DNA of 64,000 nucleotides, from positions 47,873 to 111,872 of the forward strand of contig NZ_JARVCO010000008.1 in the NCBI RefSeq assembly GCF_034531395.1, in the 5' to 3' direction. How positions within the stretch are numbered: position 1 is the first letter of the stretch; each line of letters opens with the position of its first letter. The notes beneath the pieces are model-generated. The model did no database searches, had not been told where the DNA came from, and saw only the letters and a list, made by a program, of their open reading frames with translations. The DNA comes from Pontiella agarivorans (GTDB lineage: Bacteria > Verrucomicrobiota > Kiritimatiellia > Kiritimatiellales > Pontiellaceae). Positions 50,640 to 58,938 of this stretch are shown here, one piece after another. The position numbers and the translations under genes are program-made.

Positions 50640-50643
50640 AGGT

Positions 50644-50733
50644 ATGAATATTACGAGACGTACCCGTTTATTTGTAGGATGAGCGGCCACAGCGGATTCT
50701 ATGATTTACGGAAACGTATTGGAAGTAAACTGA
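50644..50733 (+). pseudogene. Start fragment of a Gfo/Idh/MocA oxidoreductase
   Basis: MNITRRTRLFVG then the same in-frame TGA as at 46356, then AATADSMIYGNVLEVN and a stop. This is the Tat leader of an oxidoreductase, the sister of the 46320 pseudogene; bases 50625-50685 match 46301-46361 at 59 of 61 positions. The rest of the 306-base gap to 50946 (50734-50945) has no gene I recognise; it ends with the AAGGA ribosome site of the next gene. Confidence 0.8.
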
Positions 50734-50945
50734 GAGACGCCGACAGAAGGGGATATCGCTCAACATACCGGAGAGACTGAGTTGACTTCCCGCAACATCA
50801 TGATGTGGCTGTTATAAAGCATTTTTTTGATGGAATAGTAACCGGAAATTTAGCCGGGAGAGTGTAACTGAAACAGAAATTATATAAAATCTCTCTTCGT
50901 ACTCCGATGATTATCTCGGTGCAGAGGATTCTAAAAAAGGATGAG

Positions 50946-53900
50946 ATGACAAAACGAGTGGGTTGGTGGATCGGATGGATTGGAATTGCCGCATTATCGG
51001 CGCAGGGGGGCGTAATCTGGGAAGAGGATTTTGAGAGCGCCTTGATCGGTGCCCGCTCAACGTTAAACAGTGATTTGCCGGGAACGGCAATTGCCAGTAA
51101 GAACGGTCAGGTGCTGGAAGTGGTTCCAGCGCCGGCGAATTGGATCGGGCATTCCGGGCAGGTGGCTGAAATTTCGACGGTGGGAAATCAATATGAAGCC
51201 ATTGTCGCAAAAAACATGCCGATCACATTTCCCGCCGCCCCGACAAATACAACCTATACGCTGTCGTTTGATCTCTATATTCCTGCCACCCTGGCCAAGG
51301 ATATTGGTGATATTCAGCCGAGGTTCAGCTTCAACGGTTCTACCGATGCCGGTTCAACGGATGCTTCTCAGGTGGAAAAAGACGCAGGCATTTACAACGT
51401 GGAATACACGGGGCAGATCAGGGATTTAATCACAACGATTTCACAGTGTGATGGGGCGGCTCCGTTTATTGGTTTTGATCAGGGCGCCAGTGCTGTTACC
51501 GGCATTGCCTATATTGATAATATCTCTTTTGAACTGGATGGGGTGGTTATTCCTCCTCCCTCCGCCAATTGGGATTTCAGCGATCTGCGTTCGCGAGAGA
51601 TGGAGTCGACCCCGCTGGTGAAATGGCAACATTTTGGTCCGGGGATGTCGGGCTATATTGATAGTTTCTGGATTAACAATGGGGACCCCAATGCCATGTA
51701 TGATGCGCTGGATATGGGGAACGGGCATGTGACGCTGAATCGCGGCGCGTATTGGACCAGCTATCGCGGAGTTGATGGGACGGGAGGTGATCCCGGCGGC
51801 GTTACGAGTGTTGATTTTTCCTATCAGGATCCAAACTTTGGACTGATGACCGGAAAAAATATGACCTATTCCACGACGGATCGTGGAAGATCATGGGACC
51901 GATTGGTTGATACGCATCCTGAAGCTGGAAACTCGCAGATGCATAGTGTCATCGCGGTAGATCCAGGAAATGATGATAATTGGTATATTGGTGCCGGTCA
52001 GAGCATGAATATTAAAGGTTGTCATTATAATCAAAACGGAATCACCAACTCGGGTAATTTTTCAGCAGGCTTTATCATGTATTCGAAAAACCGGGGTCGG
52101 ACGTGGACGGAGGTTTCCACGCCTTTTCCATCGGATTCCAGTTTCAGTCGCATTATTGCGGACCCGCGAGATTCGAATCTTGTTTATGCTTCCTGTCAAC
52201 ACGGGGTCTACAAAAGTACTGATGGCGGCGTAAGCTGGGATAAGGTTGCCGGGAACGGGCTGCCGTATAATCAGCCGAGAGATATGGGTTTTTATTACAA
52301 TGAAGAGGCGGATGAGTTCCTGCTCTATATTATTGAAATCACGCATTATGACATTGTGGGTTCGGATATCGTTACTTCAGGTGGTGTTTATCGCAGTGCC
52401 GATGGCGGAACCAACTGGGAGAACATGACGGGGGATTTAGCGATTGATTTGCCCCGGGTGAATTCATGGGGCTATCGCGAAAAATATTACCGTGCGGTAT
52501 CATTCTGGTTGGAAATGGATCAAACGCTGTTCAAGAACACGTATAATCTTCCGACGAATACCTTCAGTCAGTTTCATCAAATGGCGGTGGATCCAACGAA
52601 CAAAGATCGGGTCTATCTGGTGCATAACTTTAAGCACGATTTTTCATTTCCGCCCGGCAATATCTGGATGACGGAAAACGGCGGCACCAATTGGTTTGCT
52701 GCCGCGCGGGAAGGAACCTATTGGAAAAATGAAACGGACAAATCCTATTGGCAGTCACGCGCCGTTCAGCCGCTGGGCATTAATACCAAATTTGCTCACG
52801 TTGAGAAGGAGCACAACGAAGCGGATAATACAGGGTCCGGTCCGCGCTTTGTTCGGTGCAATCAGCTGGGCGAAATTTATACCTGTTTCGCGCAGCAGAT
52901 GATGCGTTCTGTCGATAACGGTGCGACGTGGAATCAGATTGACGACGACGAAACTGAAGAGGGTAGCGGGCACTGGGTAGGTAGAGGGAATAGTAACCTG
53001 CCCGGAGAGACGTTCTGTCTGGATACCCGTACGCCGGGAATCTATCTATGGGGGAGTGGTGAACACGGGCTTTGGCGCAATACCGATGACGGGGATAAGG
53101 TTTATCCCGGAGCGATTGCCGTAGAGCAGCTAACCGGTCAGAGTCATGTCCAGTATGATTCTCTGTCCATGTCATCCATTGCGGTTCATCCGACCGATAA
53201 TCAGAAAATTTATACGTTGCAGTTCCGTCAGGGGAATCGAGGAGCTTTAAGGTATTCACCGGATAACGGGGCCAGCTGGCAGACACTTTCAACACCGGTC
53301 AATTTTCCGGGATCAAATGATGTAATCTTCCAGCATTCGTTGCTGATTGATCATGAGGATCCAAACAATATGTACTTCTGCATTCCGCTTTCTGAGTGGC
53401 AACGTTGGTCGGGGGATTCGGTTTCCAATGGCCGACAGGTAACCGGAGAACCGGACTATTTTGGACAGGGAATTTATAAATCGACCAACGGAGGAATTGA
53501 TTGGAACATGATCACGAATGGGATTCCAGCAGATAGCAGTGTGTATCGGATGGCCATGGATCCCATTGATCCGGAAATCATCTATGCGGCCTTAAACGAA
53601 ACGCACGAGCGTAATCCGGGCGGGTTATTTAAGACTACGGACGGGGGAGCAAATTGGACTCGGGTTAACCTGCCGGGTAATGTGGTCAGTGTGAATCAGG
53701 TTCAGGTTCATAAAACGACGCGGGATATCTACATTGCCTGCGGCGCCTGGACGGATCATGGTGAAACCGGCGGTGGATTTGTGAGTCGTGATGGCGGCGA
53801 AAGCTGGGAGCTGCTGTTTGATATGCCGTATCTTCGGCATTTTTCCGCATCGTTGGCTGATCCGGATGTGATGGTTGCAAATGTCGATAAAGCGCAAAGC

Positions 53901-54443
53901 ATAGGTTCGCGCAATCCCGGGGCTTATGTGTCCATCGATGGCGGAACCAAATGGTTTAAAATTAACTATCATCACGGCCAGCCGGAAGGGATTCGTAAAA
54001 TTGAAGCTGACCCTCACAACCGTGATGTACTCTGGATGAGTCTGCACGGAACCGGTTTTTTCCGTGCGGATATTTCCGGGCTAAGAACAGGGAATGAACC
54101 ATCCTTTTTCTGGGATTGGATGGAGGATTATGGCGAAAGCGATATTGCGGGGGATAGGGATGGCGACCAGTTTAATAACTATTCGGAGTTTATTGCCGAT
54201 ACCGATCCGGGCGATGAAAATGACTATTTTAAATTTGAATTTGTTTCGAACCAAGGGACTGGAGGTCAGATCCTGTTTGATTCCACGTTAAACAGAACTT
54301 ATTCTGTTGAGTATGCCGAAGATCTCACAGGGGTTTGGTCGGTTTTAACCAACGGAATTTCTGGAACCGGTGGATCGATCGAGTTGTATGATACGAGCGA
54401 TAAAACAAATCGCTTTTACAAAATTAAAGTTGAACTGGAATGA
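50946..54443 (+). CDS. Secreted Asp-box beta-propeller protein (GH74/sialidase-like fold), 1165 aa
   Basis: Large secreted protein with signal peptide about 1-20. An N-terminal beta-sandwich (about 25-200) is followed by about eleven Asp-box repeats of the form S-x-D-G-G-x-x-W (for example YSTTDRGRSW, YKSTDGGVSW, YRSADGGTNW, WMTENGGTNW, YKSTNGGIDW, FKTTDGGANW, SRDGGESW), which build one or two seven-bladed propellers. This fits GH74 xyloglucanases, sialidases or sortilin-like proteins; no catalytic residue can be assigned. A calcium-loop-like GDRDGDQFNNYSEFIADTDPGD (in two parts, about 1075-1097) precedes the small C-terminal domain shared with other secreted proteins here. The start at 50946 follows AAGGATG and a signal peptide; the frame is open to 50907. 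Confidence 0.8.
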   Translation: MTKRVGWWIGWIGIAALSAQGGVIWEEDFESALIGARSTLNSDLPGTAIASKNGQVLEVVPAPANWIGHSGQVAEISTVGNQYEAIVAKNMPITFPAAPTNTTYTLSFDLYIPATLAKDIGDIQPRFSFNGSTDAGSTDASQVEKDAGIYNVEYTGQIRDLITTISQCDGAAPFIGFDQGASAVTGIAYIDNISFELDGVVIPPPSANWDFSDLRSREMESTPLVKWQHFGPGMSGYIDSFWINNGDPNAMYDALDMGNGHVTLNRGAYWTSYRGVDGTGGDPGGVTSVDFSYQDPNFGLMTGKNMTYSTTDRGRSWDRLVDTHPEAGNSQMHSVIAVDPGNDDNWYIGAGQSMNIKGCHYNQNGITNSGNFSAGFIMYSKNRGRTWTEVSTPFPSDSSFSRIIADPRDSNLVYASCQHGVYKSTDGGVSWDKVAGNGLPYNQPRDMGFYYNEEADEFLLYIIEITHYDIVGSDIVTSGGVYRSADGGTNWENMTGDLAIDLPRVNSWGYREKYYRAVSFWLEMDQTLFKNTYNLPTNTFSQFHQMAVDPTNKDRVYLVHNFKHDFSFPPGNIWMTENGGTNWFAAAREGTYWKNETDKSYWQSRAVQPLGINTKFAHVEKEHNEADNTGSGPRFVRCNQLGEIYTCFAQQMMRSVDNGATWNQIDDDETEEGSGHWVGRGNSNLPGETFCLDTRTPGIYLWGSGEHGLWRNTDDGDKVYPGAIAVEQLTGQSHVQYDSLSMSSIAVHPTDNQKIYTLQFRQGNRGALRYSPDNGASWQTLSTPVNFPGSNDVIFQHSLLIDHEDPNNMYFCIPLSEWQRWSGDSVSNGRQVTGEPDYFGQGIYKSTNGGIDWNMITNGIPADSSVYRMAMDPIDPEIIYAALNETHERNPGGLFKTTDGGANWTRVNLPGNVVSVNQVQVHKTTRDIYIACGAWTDHGETGGGFVSRDGGESWELLFDMPYLRHFSASLADPDVMVANVDKAQSIGSRNPGAYVSIDGGTKWFKINYHHGQPEGIRKIEADPHNRDVLWMSLHGTGFFRADISGLRTGNEPSFFWDWMEDYGESDIAGDRDGDQFNNYSEFIADTDPGDENDYFKFEFVSNQGTGGQILFDSTLNRTYSVEYAEDLTGVWSVLTNGISGTGGSIELYDTSDKTNRFYKIKVELE

Positions 54444-54497
54444 CCTCATGCCTACCCGCTGCGGAATTAAATTTTTGATAAAAAACGGAAAACAGAA

Positions 54498-55295
54498 ATG
54501 ATTCGTTATGTAGGCTGTATTTTATCTGTGATGCTGTTCTTCGTATGCTGTAATGCGGAAGGGATTCCGCCACAGAAACAAAGTGTTCTTCATATTATGT
54601 CGTATAATATCAAGCATGGAGAGGGCATGGACGGGGAAATTGATCTGAAGCGAATTGCGGAGGTTATTTCCAGAACGAACCCTGAAATAGTGGCCTTGCA
54701 GGAGGTCGATAAAAACTGCAAAAGAAGTGGCGGGGTGGATCAGGCCCGGAAGCTGGGTGAGCTTTTAGGAATGGAGTTTCGGTTCGGGAAATTTATGAAT
54801 TATCAGGGAGGTGAATATGGAATGGCCATTTTATCCCGGATCCCGATCGGTGAAACGGTCACTCACCCTCTTCCCGGCGGTACTGAACCGCGTTGTGCCC
54901 TGGAGGTTCGTATTCGTCCTGAAGGATATGCAGATCCTGTTTCTTTTGTGTGTATCCATAATGACTGGAAGAACGAAACCAACCGGGTAAAACAGGTCAA
55001 GGCGTTGGTTTCATCGTTAGCAACGAATGACAACCCCATCATTCTTGCGGGCGATTTTAATGGCGAACGAACTGATGCTTCGATGATTTTTCTGGAACAC
55101 GCTCAATGGACGATTCTTGACAAGAATGGAGAGAAAACGTGGCCGTCTGATCGGCCCGAGGTTGAAATCGATTTCTTCGCAGTGCGGGGATTTTCGGAAA
55201 CACCGGTTGAGCATGGTGTGGTTCATGAAGCCATTGCCTCGGATCACAGGCCCATCTTTGCGGTTATCAGCCCGAGGAACAAGGGTTCCCGTTAG
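54498..55295 (+). CDS. Exported endonuclease/exonuclease/phosphatase (EEP) family protein, 265 aa
   Basis: Metal-dependent phosphodiesterase or phosphatase fold. Signal peptide about 1-20, possibly with a Cys near its end. Family motifs are MSYNIKHGEG, IVALQEVDKN (metal-binding Glu), YGMAILSRIP, FVCIHNDW, ILAGDFNGE (catalytic Asp and Asn) and the C-terminal ASDHRPIFA. In polysaccharide loci such proteins occur but their substrate is unclear: nucleic acid, phospholipid or sugar phosphate are all possible. It follows the Asp-box protein by 54 bases on the same strand. Confidence 0.88.
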   Translation: MIRYVGCILSVMLFFVCCNAEGIPPQKQSVLHIMSYNIKHGEGMDGEIDLKRIAEVISRTNPEIVALQEVDKNCKRSGGVDQARKLGELLGMEFRFGKFMNYQGGEYGMAILSRIPIGETVTHPLPGGTEPRCALEVRIRPEGYADPVSFVCIHNDWKNETNRVKQVKALVSSLATNDNPIILAGDFNGERTDASMIFLEHAQWTILDKNGEKTWPSDRPEVEIDFFAVRGFSETPVEHGVVHEAIASDHRPIFAVISPRNKGSR

Positions 55296-55658
55296 GGGGT
55301 GGACTTATGCTCTATTACTCATCAGAGAGGGTGTTCATCTCATGAACCTCGAAAGATCAGGTACGCGTCTTCTCGGTTCAGCTAAGGATGCTACGCGGCG
55401 CAAAGAGCGCATCTTTGCGGGCTTTCGGGAATAACACCACGGGGCGGATCGGCAGCGGTTGACTTTGACGACGGCGAAGTATTGAAACGAATCATGAAAC
55501 ATCGCGATGGATCGGTGCTCATCTTTAGTACGGGCAACGGCATTACGGATGAAAACGTTGCCGGCAGGCTGATCGGTCAAACGAAAGACGGGTGCCGGTT
55601 GTCGGGTTCTCGGAGTTTAGCGCTGAACAGTGTTTTTATCGGGGCAGGTTCATGCGTG
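55296..55658. other. 363-base gap with a possible gene remnant
   Basis: No intact gene. A CGCAAAG/CTTTGCG hairpin lies at 55399-55419. From about 55455 to 55640 one plus-strand frame reads like real protein (VDFDDGEVLKRIMKHRDGSV, later FSTGNGITDENVAGRLIG), but it has no ribosome site and runs into the AraC gene on the other strand. It may be the tail of a lost gene. I do not recognise the family. Confidence 0.3.
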
Positions 55659-56519
55659 TTATCCTCTGCGAAAACTTCGGGGCGTGGTGCCGTTCTGTTT
55701 CTTGAACAGACGGGAAAAATAGTTGGCGTCGCGATACCCTGAGGCCCAGGCGACTTCGGCAATGGAAAGAGACGTTTCGCGTAGCAACCTTTTCGCCTGT
55801 TCCATGCGTAGTTCCGTGAGATATTCAATGGCGGTCTTGCCGACTTCGCGCGAGAACCGGGCGGAGAGGCTGTCGGCATTGCAGTTTAGCTGTCGTGCTA
55901 TATGCATAATTGACAGGTCTGTAGAACCCAGTTCGGCAAACAGCAGGTCCATGCAACGGGCGACCATGGGAGAAACTCCGGGTTTCGGTTTAGAAACAAC
56001 CCGTTCATACTCTTCGAGTATCAGTCCAAGATATGCCCGATAAAGATGCGGAGCAACAAGCGATCCATGGTTAAAAGAATCTGCCGTTTCAGCCAGCAGA
56101 TCGCTCAGATATTTGGCTTTATTGCTGGCACAGCTTTTGATCGGTATGGCGCCGGGCCGGTCGTACCAGCAATGACAACCTAACACGATAAAGCGGTCTG
56201 TATCATGCGCAATGACGATGTTCGCAAACGAATCACTCTCACCACGCTCCTCATGAGGGATGCCGGCAGGCATAATGCAGATTTCTCCTGCATTCAGTAT
56301 GAAAATTTCGTCGCCGCATCGAAAATGGTTTTTTCCAGCGAGTTGAATGAAAATTTCCGGGTAAGCATGGAAAAAGCTCCGCGTGGTTGGCGTATAAGGT
56401 CTTTCCTTGCCGGGAATATGGACCTTTGGGATTTTTTCAGCGGCAAAGAGATCGGCCAGAACGTCTCTGGCCTCGTTCTCCATCATAGTCGGATTGTTAA
56501 ATGTCAGCGTTGCAATCAC
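55659..56519 (-). CDS. AraC family transcriptional regulator with cupin-like sensor, 286 aa
   Basis: Transcription factor with an N-terminal AraC-binding cupin-like part (about 45-110: FIQLAGKNHFRCGDEIFIL, GEICIMPAGIPHEERG) and a C-terminal double helix-turn-helix (about 185-284: MHIARQLNCNADSLSARFSR, IAEVAWASGYRDANYFSRLF). The frame opens at a GTG (56519); the double ATG at 56486/56483 is an equally possible start, and neither has a strong ribosome site. It is divergent from the oxidoreductase/DUF1080 pair at 56693-58903, its likely target (inference). Confidence 0.9.
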   Translation of the reverse strand: MIATLTFNNPTMMENEARDVLADLFAAEKIPKVHIPGKERPYTPTTRSFFHAYPEIFIQLAGKNHFRCGDEIFILNAGEICIMPAGIPHEERGESDSFANIVIAHDTDRFIVLGCHCWYDRPGAIPIKSCASNKAKYLSDLLAETADSFNHGSLVAPHLYRAYLGLILEEYERVVSKPKPGVSPMVARCMDLLFAELGSTDLSIMHIARQLNCNADSLSARFSREVGKTAIEYLTELRMEQAKRLLRETSLSIAEVAWASGYRDANYFSRLFKKQNGTTPRSFRRG

Positions 56520-56692
56520 GATGTAAGAATAGTGCTAAAATATAATAAGACTCCAGTTTTTTGTTCTGGGGATTTCAGACGCCTTCAGTAACTGTGTTTA
56601 ACAGAGGTCCGTTAAGGTCGCGAAGAAAGTGATAGACACTTCTTTCAGAACACGTTGCGGTCCAGATATTGGAAATTATATGGAGCATGGAC

Positions 56693-58009
56693 ATGAAGTT
56701 GAATCGAAGAAATGGATTAAAGGCCGGAGTGGCAGCCGGAACTGCATTCAGTTTTATTCCGGGGCGTGTGCTGGGCGCTAACGAACAGGTGAATTTGGCC
56801 GTTGTGGGTTCCGGGGGAATTTTTAAATGGACGCTGATGGATATCGAGCGTGTAGCGAATGTGAATCTTGTGGCTTTTTCGGATGTGGATCAAAGCGAGC
56901 GGGTGACGGAGACGATTAAAAACTATGCGGACAAGCCGCTCTATGTTGATTTTCGGGAGATGCTCGACAAGCATCCGGAGATTGATGCGGTGATCGTTTC
57001 TACACCCGACCATACCCATCATTATATCGGTGCGTATTGCATGAAGGCGGGCAAGCATGTGTATGTCCAGAAGCCGTTGGCTCATAATATTGCAGAGTGT
57101 CGTGACTTTATGCGGCTGGAAAAAGAGACCGGTGTGGTCTGTCAGATGGGCAACCAGGGCCATTCGGGCGTTGGGATCAAAATTATGGAGCAGTGGATCA
57201 ATGCCCGATCTTTGGGAGAGATTACTGAACTTCATGCATGGTGCCGTCAGGTGCGCAGTGTTGGAGATAAAAGACCCGCGGCGGATCCGATCCCGGAAAC
57301 GCTGGATTGGGATAAATGGCTGGGACCGGCCGCGAAGGTGGATTACAGCCGGTGGTATCAGCCGGGACACTGGCGCAACTGGTTTGAGTTTGGAACCGGC
57401 ACCATGGGGGACTGGTTCTGCCATAACGCCGATGCGCCGTATACTCTGTTAGGGCTGGATTGTCCGAAATCGGTTGAGGTTGCAGCGAGCTCCGGCAAGA
57501 AAAAGCTCTCTTTCCCGGAACATTCCCAGGTTACGTTTGTCTTTGATCATCCAACGACCGGCAAAGAACTGAAGATGCATTGGTATTCCGGCAAACAGTT
57601 TGGGCCTCCTATACCGAAAGGCATGGAAGAAGATGCGCGATTTAAGGAAGCGTGGGGCGGAAGCATGTTTGTCGGTTCAAAAGCAACCGTGCTTACGGGG
57701 CCTTACTGCAGGTCTCCGCGCATTATTCCGGAAGAACTTCACCGGGAAATGGCAAAGGATCTGCCGCGCTATAAAGAAAAACGGTCCGGTCATGTCCAGA
57801 ACTGGATCAACGCCATTCGCGGCGGGGAAAAGGCGAATTCTCATTTCGACTATGCGGGGCGTCTGACGGAGACGATGCATTGGGGGAATATTGCGTTGCA
57901 TCTGGGGCGTGATCTCAGGATTGATCCAAAGACGCGTCGTATTATCGGCGATAGAGAGGCCTCCCGCATGATGAGCTGGCCGGCGCCACGTGAAGGATGG
58001 ACCGTTTAA
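56693..58009 (+). CDS. Tat-exported Gfo/Idh/MocA oxidoreductase, 438 aa
   Basis: Third intact oxidoreductase, more distant from the other two. Twin-arginine signal NRRNGLKAGVAAGTAFSF ending IPGRVLGAN. Rossmann motif VVGSGGIF, then STPDHTHHYIGAYCMKAGKH and VQKPLAHN with the family lysine, and YQPGHWRNWFEFGTGTMGDW in the substrate domain. The ATG at 56693 has GGAG nine bases upstream; upstream ATGs at 56687 and 56669 are less well placed. It is followed after 93 bases by a DUF1080 gene, so the pair matches the keto-glycoside cassette seen twice before. Its leader end is the best intact match to the leader of the 46320 pseudogene. Confidence 0.9.
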   Translation: MKLNRRNGLKAGVAAGTAFSFIPGRVLGANEQVNLAVVGSGGIFKWTLMDIERVANVNLVAFSDVDQSERVTETIKNYADKPLYVDFREMLDKHPEIDAVIVSTPDHTHHYIGAYCMKAGKHVYVQKPLAHNIAECRDFMRLEKETGVVCQMGNQGHSGVGIKIMEQWINARSLGEITELHAWCRQVRSVGDKRPAADPIPETLDWDKWLGPAAKVDYSRWYQPGHWRNWFEFGTGTMGDWFCHNADAPYTLLGLDCPKSVEVAASSGKKKLSFPEHSQVTFVFDHPTTGKELKMHWYSGKQFGPPIPKGMEEDARFKEAWGGSMFVGSKATVLTGPYCRSPRIIPEELHREMAKDLPRYKEKRSGHVQNWINAIRGGEKANSHFDYAGRLTETMHWGNIALHLGRDLRIDPKTRRIIGDREASRMMSWPAPREGWTV

Positions 58010-58102
58010 CAAATTCGTTTAAGTGTTTTATTTTTTGAAATGCGGAGTGTTCGGAATCTGATTTCTGATATTGCGGAGGCTCTACTGATATGAGGAGAAA
58101 AA

Positions 58103-58903
58103 ATGGAGAGGTTGGTGTTTAGTTTAAGCCTTGTACTGGCTGTCGCATCGGTTGGCGCCGAGGAAGGATTCCATGTTTATGAGGTGACGGGGAATTATTC
58201 GCATACTCCGTTGGTTCCGGGGTCGAAGTATCAGGTGCATCAGCTGGATCGTCCGCAACCGCCGCGTGTGATTCCCGGGGCGTATGAGGAGCAGGCGATA
58301 TCGGCTGCACCGTCGGATGCCATCATTCTTTTTGATGGCTCATCGCTGGATGAATTCGGAAAGTCAGACTGGACGATTGTCGATGATTATGTTGTAGCCG
58401 GTAAAAAATCGCTTACGACGAAACGGGCATTCGGAGATTGTCAGCTGCATATTGAGTGGCGCACTCCGGATCCAGAGATCGGAGAACAGATGATCGGTAA
58501 CATGGGCAACAGCGGGATCTATTTCATGTGGATGTATGAGTTGCAGATTTATGATTCATACAGCAGTAAAAACTATCCGGATGGTTCGGCTGGTGCGATC
58601 TATGGACAAACTCCTCCTCTGGTCAACGTTTGCCGCAGGCCGCGCGAGTGGCAGACCTATGATATCATTTTTACTGCGCCAATATTTGATGGTGATCAGT
58701 TGCTGAAGCCTGCCCGCATGACGGTCTTTCATAATGGGGTTCTGATTCAGAATGATACCGAAATTCTCGGAAAGACAGAGCACCAAAAAGCGCCTGCCTA
58801 CAAACCGCATGGACCGATCGGCCCGATCGGATTGCAGGGTTATAAAAGCCCGGTCGAGTATCGAAATATCTGGATTCGTGATTTGTCGGCTCAGAGTCAA
58901 TAA
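58103..58903 (+). CDS. DUF1080 protein (3-keto-glycoside hydrolase-like), 266 aa
   Basis: Secreted DUF1080 protein with signal peptide about 1-19 (VFSLSLVLAVASVGAEE). A linker region rich in Pro precedes the family start AIILFDGSSLDEFGKSDW. Then come FGDCQLHIEWRTPDP, GNMGNSGIYFMWMYELQIYD, GQTPPLVNVCRRPREWQTYD and the closing strand VEYRNIWIRDL. AGGAG lies 8 bases before the ATG. It is the partner of the oxidoreductase at 56693. It converges on the anti-sigma gene ending at 58939. Confidence 0.88.
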   Translation: MERLVFSLSLVLAVASVGAEEGFHVYEVTGNYSHTPLVPGSKYQVHQLDRPQPPRVIPGAYEEQAISAAPSDAIILFDGSSLDEFGKSDWTIVDDYVVAGKKSLTTKRAFGDCQLHIEWRTPDPEIGEQMIGNMGNSGIYFMWMYELQIYDSYSSKNYPDGSAGAIYGQTPPLVNVCRRPREWQTYDIIFTAPIFDGDQLLKPARMTVFHNGVLIQNDTEILGKTEHQKAPAYKPHGPIGPIGLQGYKSPVEYRNIWIRDLSAQSQ

Positions 58904-58938
58904 AAGCGTGGTCGGTGCGGAAATGATCGGGAATTAGA

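Noticed and set aside
50946..54443. Sialidase call for the Asp-box protein
   Set aside because: Asp boxes alone occur in many propellers; the Arg triad and FRIP motif expected of sialidases were not seen.
55117..55434. Frame of 105 codons overlapping the EEP gene end
   Set aside because: The first half is a shadow of the EEP gene and the second half is the gap; no domain or ribosome site supports it.
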